52,961 nt of DNA from an uncultured Alphaproteobacteria bacterium (GTDB lineage Bacteria > Pseudomonadota > Alphaproteobacteria > HIMB59 > GCA-002718135): positions 1 through 52,961 of the forward strand of contig CACBPV010000007.1 in assembly GCA_902541215.1 (NCBI GenBank), written 5' to 3'. The translations under genes and the position numbers were made by a program. Positions within the stretch are counted from its first letter, which is position 1. Each line of letters opens with the position of its first letter. Positions 51,888 to 52,961 of this stretch are shown in pieces. The notes under the pieces were generated by a model, which saw nothing but the letters and a program-made list of their open reading frames with translations, was not told the DNA's origin and did not search any database.

Positions 51888-51905
51888 GGCCCTATTTCTA
51901 GGGCC
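51888..51905 (-). terminator. Hairpin after the RbsB-like gene
   Basis: GGCCCTA (51888-51894) and TAGGGCC (51899-51905) form a 7-base-pair stem with a 4-base loop 17 bases after the binding-protein stop. No T run follows on the minus strand, so it is probably an RNA-stabilising or attenuating hairpin. Confidence 0.6.
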
Positions 51906-51921
51906 ACTGAAATTAAATTAT

Positions 51922-52911
51922 TTATCTTAACCCAGCATTGGCAAGATCCATAACAGACTCATAATTATCTGTAGTTACAAATCCAGCACCAGTATCTTGA
52001 TTAATAGCACCAGTTCCTAGAACCTTCATTTGACATAATGAAAGTATTGGAAGATATCCTTGAAGGAATGGTTGTTGGTCAGATGTTAAATGTGCATATC
52101 CATTCACAAACGCCGACATGACTTGAGGACTAGTATCAAAGCCAATCTGAAGTAATTCATTTGGGCCGTAACCAGCCGCTACTGCAAAAGTTTCTGCATT
52201 TCCTAACATTTGTCCACCAGTATGAACTAAGATTTTAGCATCAGGATTTGCAGCTAAAGCAGCTGAAATTACTGGAATAGCAGAGTTAGGATCTGTTGCC
52301 ATTTCTGGAGTTCCATCCAAAACTACAACTTTCATCCCATGCTCTTCAAAAGCAATTCTAGTGTTATCTTCTCGTTGTGCTCTTGAGTAATCTCCAGTAG
52401 GAACCATAACGATTGCAGTGTCACCTGCTTCAAAACCAAATAATCTTATTGCTTCTTGTCCCAAAGCATAACCTTGTGTTGCAAGATTTGCTCCAACATA
52501 ACCGCCACCATATTTTGCTCTAACACTTGGTACATCAACATTCTGATACATCATTAATATTCCAGCTTTATTTGCTTCCTCAGCCAATGGCATTATTGCT
52601 TCATCACCTGGGTGACCCATCATTGCAATACCATCAACACCTGCTCCAATTGCTTGACGAAGTTGTTGTATCATTATTTCAGACTGCCATTCAGAATATA
52701 GAATTTCTGCATCAGCACCTGTATCTCTGATTGCATTTTCTGCACCAGTTTGAACAATACCTGCAAATCCATCACCCTCAGCACCACCAGCAAAGAAATG
52801 AATTCTTACATCTTTACACCATCCATCACCTAGATCTCTTTCAATTGAAAAAGATGGTGAAGAAAATGATATTAAAATCAATGAAGAAATTATTATTTTT
52901 AAATATTTCAT
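51922..52911 (-). CDS. Ribose-type ABC transporter binding protein (RbsB-like)
   Basis: A 329-residue periplasmic binding protein of the type used by CUT2 systems. The Sec signal is residues 1 to about 22 (cleavage near SFS-I). It has IHFFAGGAEGDGFAGIVQTG at the first lobe, GVDGIAMMGHPGDEAI, and TGGQMLGN and IGFDTSPQ in the second lobe, the usual pattern of these sugar-binding folds. GGGAGG precedes the ATG by 4-5 bases. It heads the minus-strand operon RbsB-RbsA-RbsC-ThuA-Gfo/Idh. The 50 bases upstream show no clear promoter. Confidence 0.9.
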   Translation of the reverse strand: MKYLKIIISSLILISFSSPSFSIERDLGDGWCKDVRIHFFAGGAEGDGFAGIVQTGAENAIRDTGADAEILYSEWQSEIMIQQLRQAIGAGVDGIAMMGHPGDEAIMPLAEEANKAGILMMYQNVDVPSVRAKYGGGYVGANLATQGYALGQEAIRLFGFEAGDTAIVMVPTGDYSRAQREDNTRIAFEEHGMKVVVLDGTPEMATDPNSAIPVISAALAANPDAKILVHTGGQMLGNAETFAVAAGYGPNELLQIGFDTSPQVMSAFVNGYAHLTSDQQPFLQGYLPILSLCQMKVLGTGAINQDTGAGFVTTDNYESVMDLANAGLR

Positions 52912-52961
52912 TTTTCCTCCCAGAAAATTATTTTTGAAAATTATTATGATTATTAACTTAG

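Noticed and set aside
52527..52937. Two plus-strand frames opposite the RbsB-like gene
   Set aside because: They are antisense to a signal peptide and conserved lobe of a binding protein, and their histidine/leucine/glutamine-rich composition is typical of shadows.
1..52961. CRISPR array, tRNA, rRNA, insertion sequence or prophage genes
   Set aside because: No regularly spaced repeats, cloverleaf-like sequences, rRNA signatures, transposase or integrase motifs were seen on either strand.

Overview
The window is very AT-rich, gene-dense bacterial chromosome: about 49 protein genes, no gene-free stretch longer than 200 bases, and no rRNA, tRNA, CRISPR array or insertion sequence that I can see. 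The gene families (PotBC-like and AglEFGK-like ABC transporters, a TRAP transporter with a Tat-exported binding protein, ThuA with a Gfo/Idh partner, UxaA, a plant-type D-glycerate kinase), the low GC and the near-zero intergenic spacing suggest a streamlined marine alphaproteobacterium of the SAR11 or AEGEAN-169/HIMB59 kind. That assignment is an inference from gene content, not from a marker gene.

Layout. 1-9370: the permeases of a spermidine/putrescine-type ABC transporter, a DadA/PuuB-like FAD oxidase, an aldehyde dehydrogenase on the other strand, a complete TRAP transporter (DctQ, DctM, DctP) and a glutamine-synthetase-like ligase. The ligase, oxidase and aldehyde dehydrogenase together resemble the gamma-glutamyl (Puu) route for amines. 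9373-18069: a block of oxidoreductases (three SDRs, two Gfo/Idh proteins, an aldehyde dehydrogenase coupled to an iron alcohol dehydrogenase) and a UxaA/GarD-type sugar-acid dehydratase, suggesting oxidation of sugars or polyols. 18156-19232: a gamma-butyrobetaine-hydroxylase-like dioxygenase.

19229-33989: an amino-sugar region. It holds a GHMP (galactokinase-like) kinase, a cytoplasmic GH20 hexosaminidase, a Gfo/Idh protein, a CUT1 ABC transporter with a tandemly duplicated permease, a UPF0309-type SIS protein, NagA and a NagB-II-like deaminase. A GMC oxidoreductase, an enolase-superfamily dehydratase, a HAD phosphatase and a small methyltransferase-like membrane protein follow. 33986-36628: D-glycerate kinase, a HAD phosphatase and a C-terminally short GlpD.

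36824-41500 (minus strand): an AglEFGK-like CUT1 system with the only MalK/UgpC-type ATPase in the window. Two other CUT1 systems (23342-27201 and 44432-48283) have no ATPase of their own, so it may serve all three. 41647-44361: a fatty-acid-desaturase-family protein, a PhyH-type dioxygenase and a divergent PanB-like protein. 44432-48283: a CUT1 system whose first permease carries a large extracytoplasmic insert. 48286-52911 (minus strand): an RbsBCA-type transporter followed by ThuA and a Gfo/Idh protein.

The region therefore looks like an uptake-and-catabolism island for small organic compounds: amines, carboxylates, amino sugars and glycosides. Gene signals are economical. Strong Shine-Dalgarno sequences stand mainly in front of binding-protein genes and the shared ATPase, hairpins follow most binding-protein genes, and several divergent or convergent neighbours touch or overlap. 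The most unusual non-coding piece is 36631-36744, between glpD and the ATPase gene. It has nested inverted repeats enclosing a perfect Shine-Dalgarno and a 10-codon open frame.
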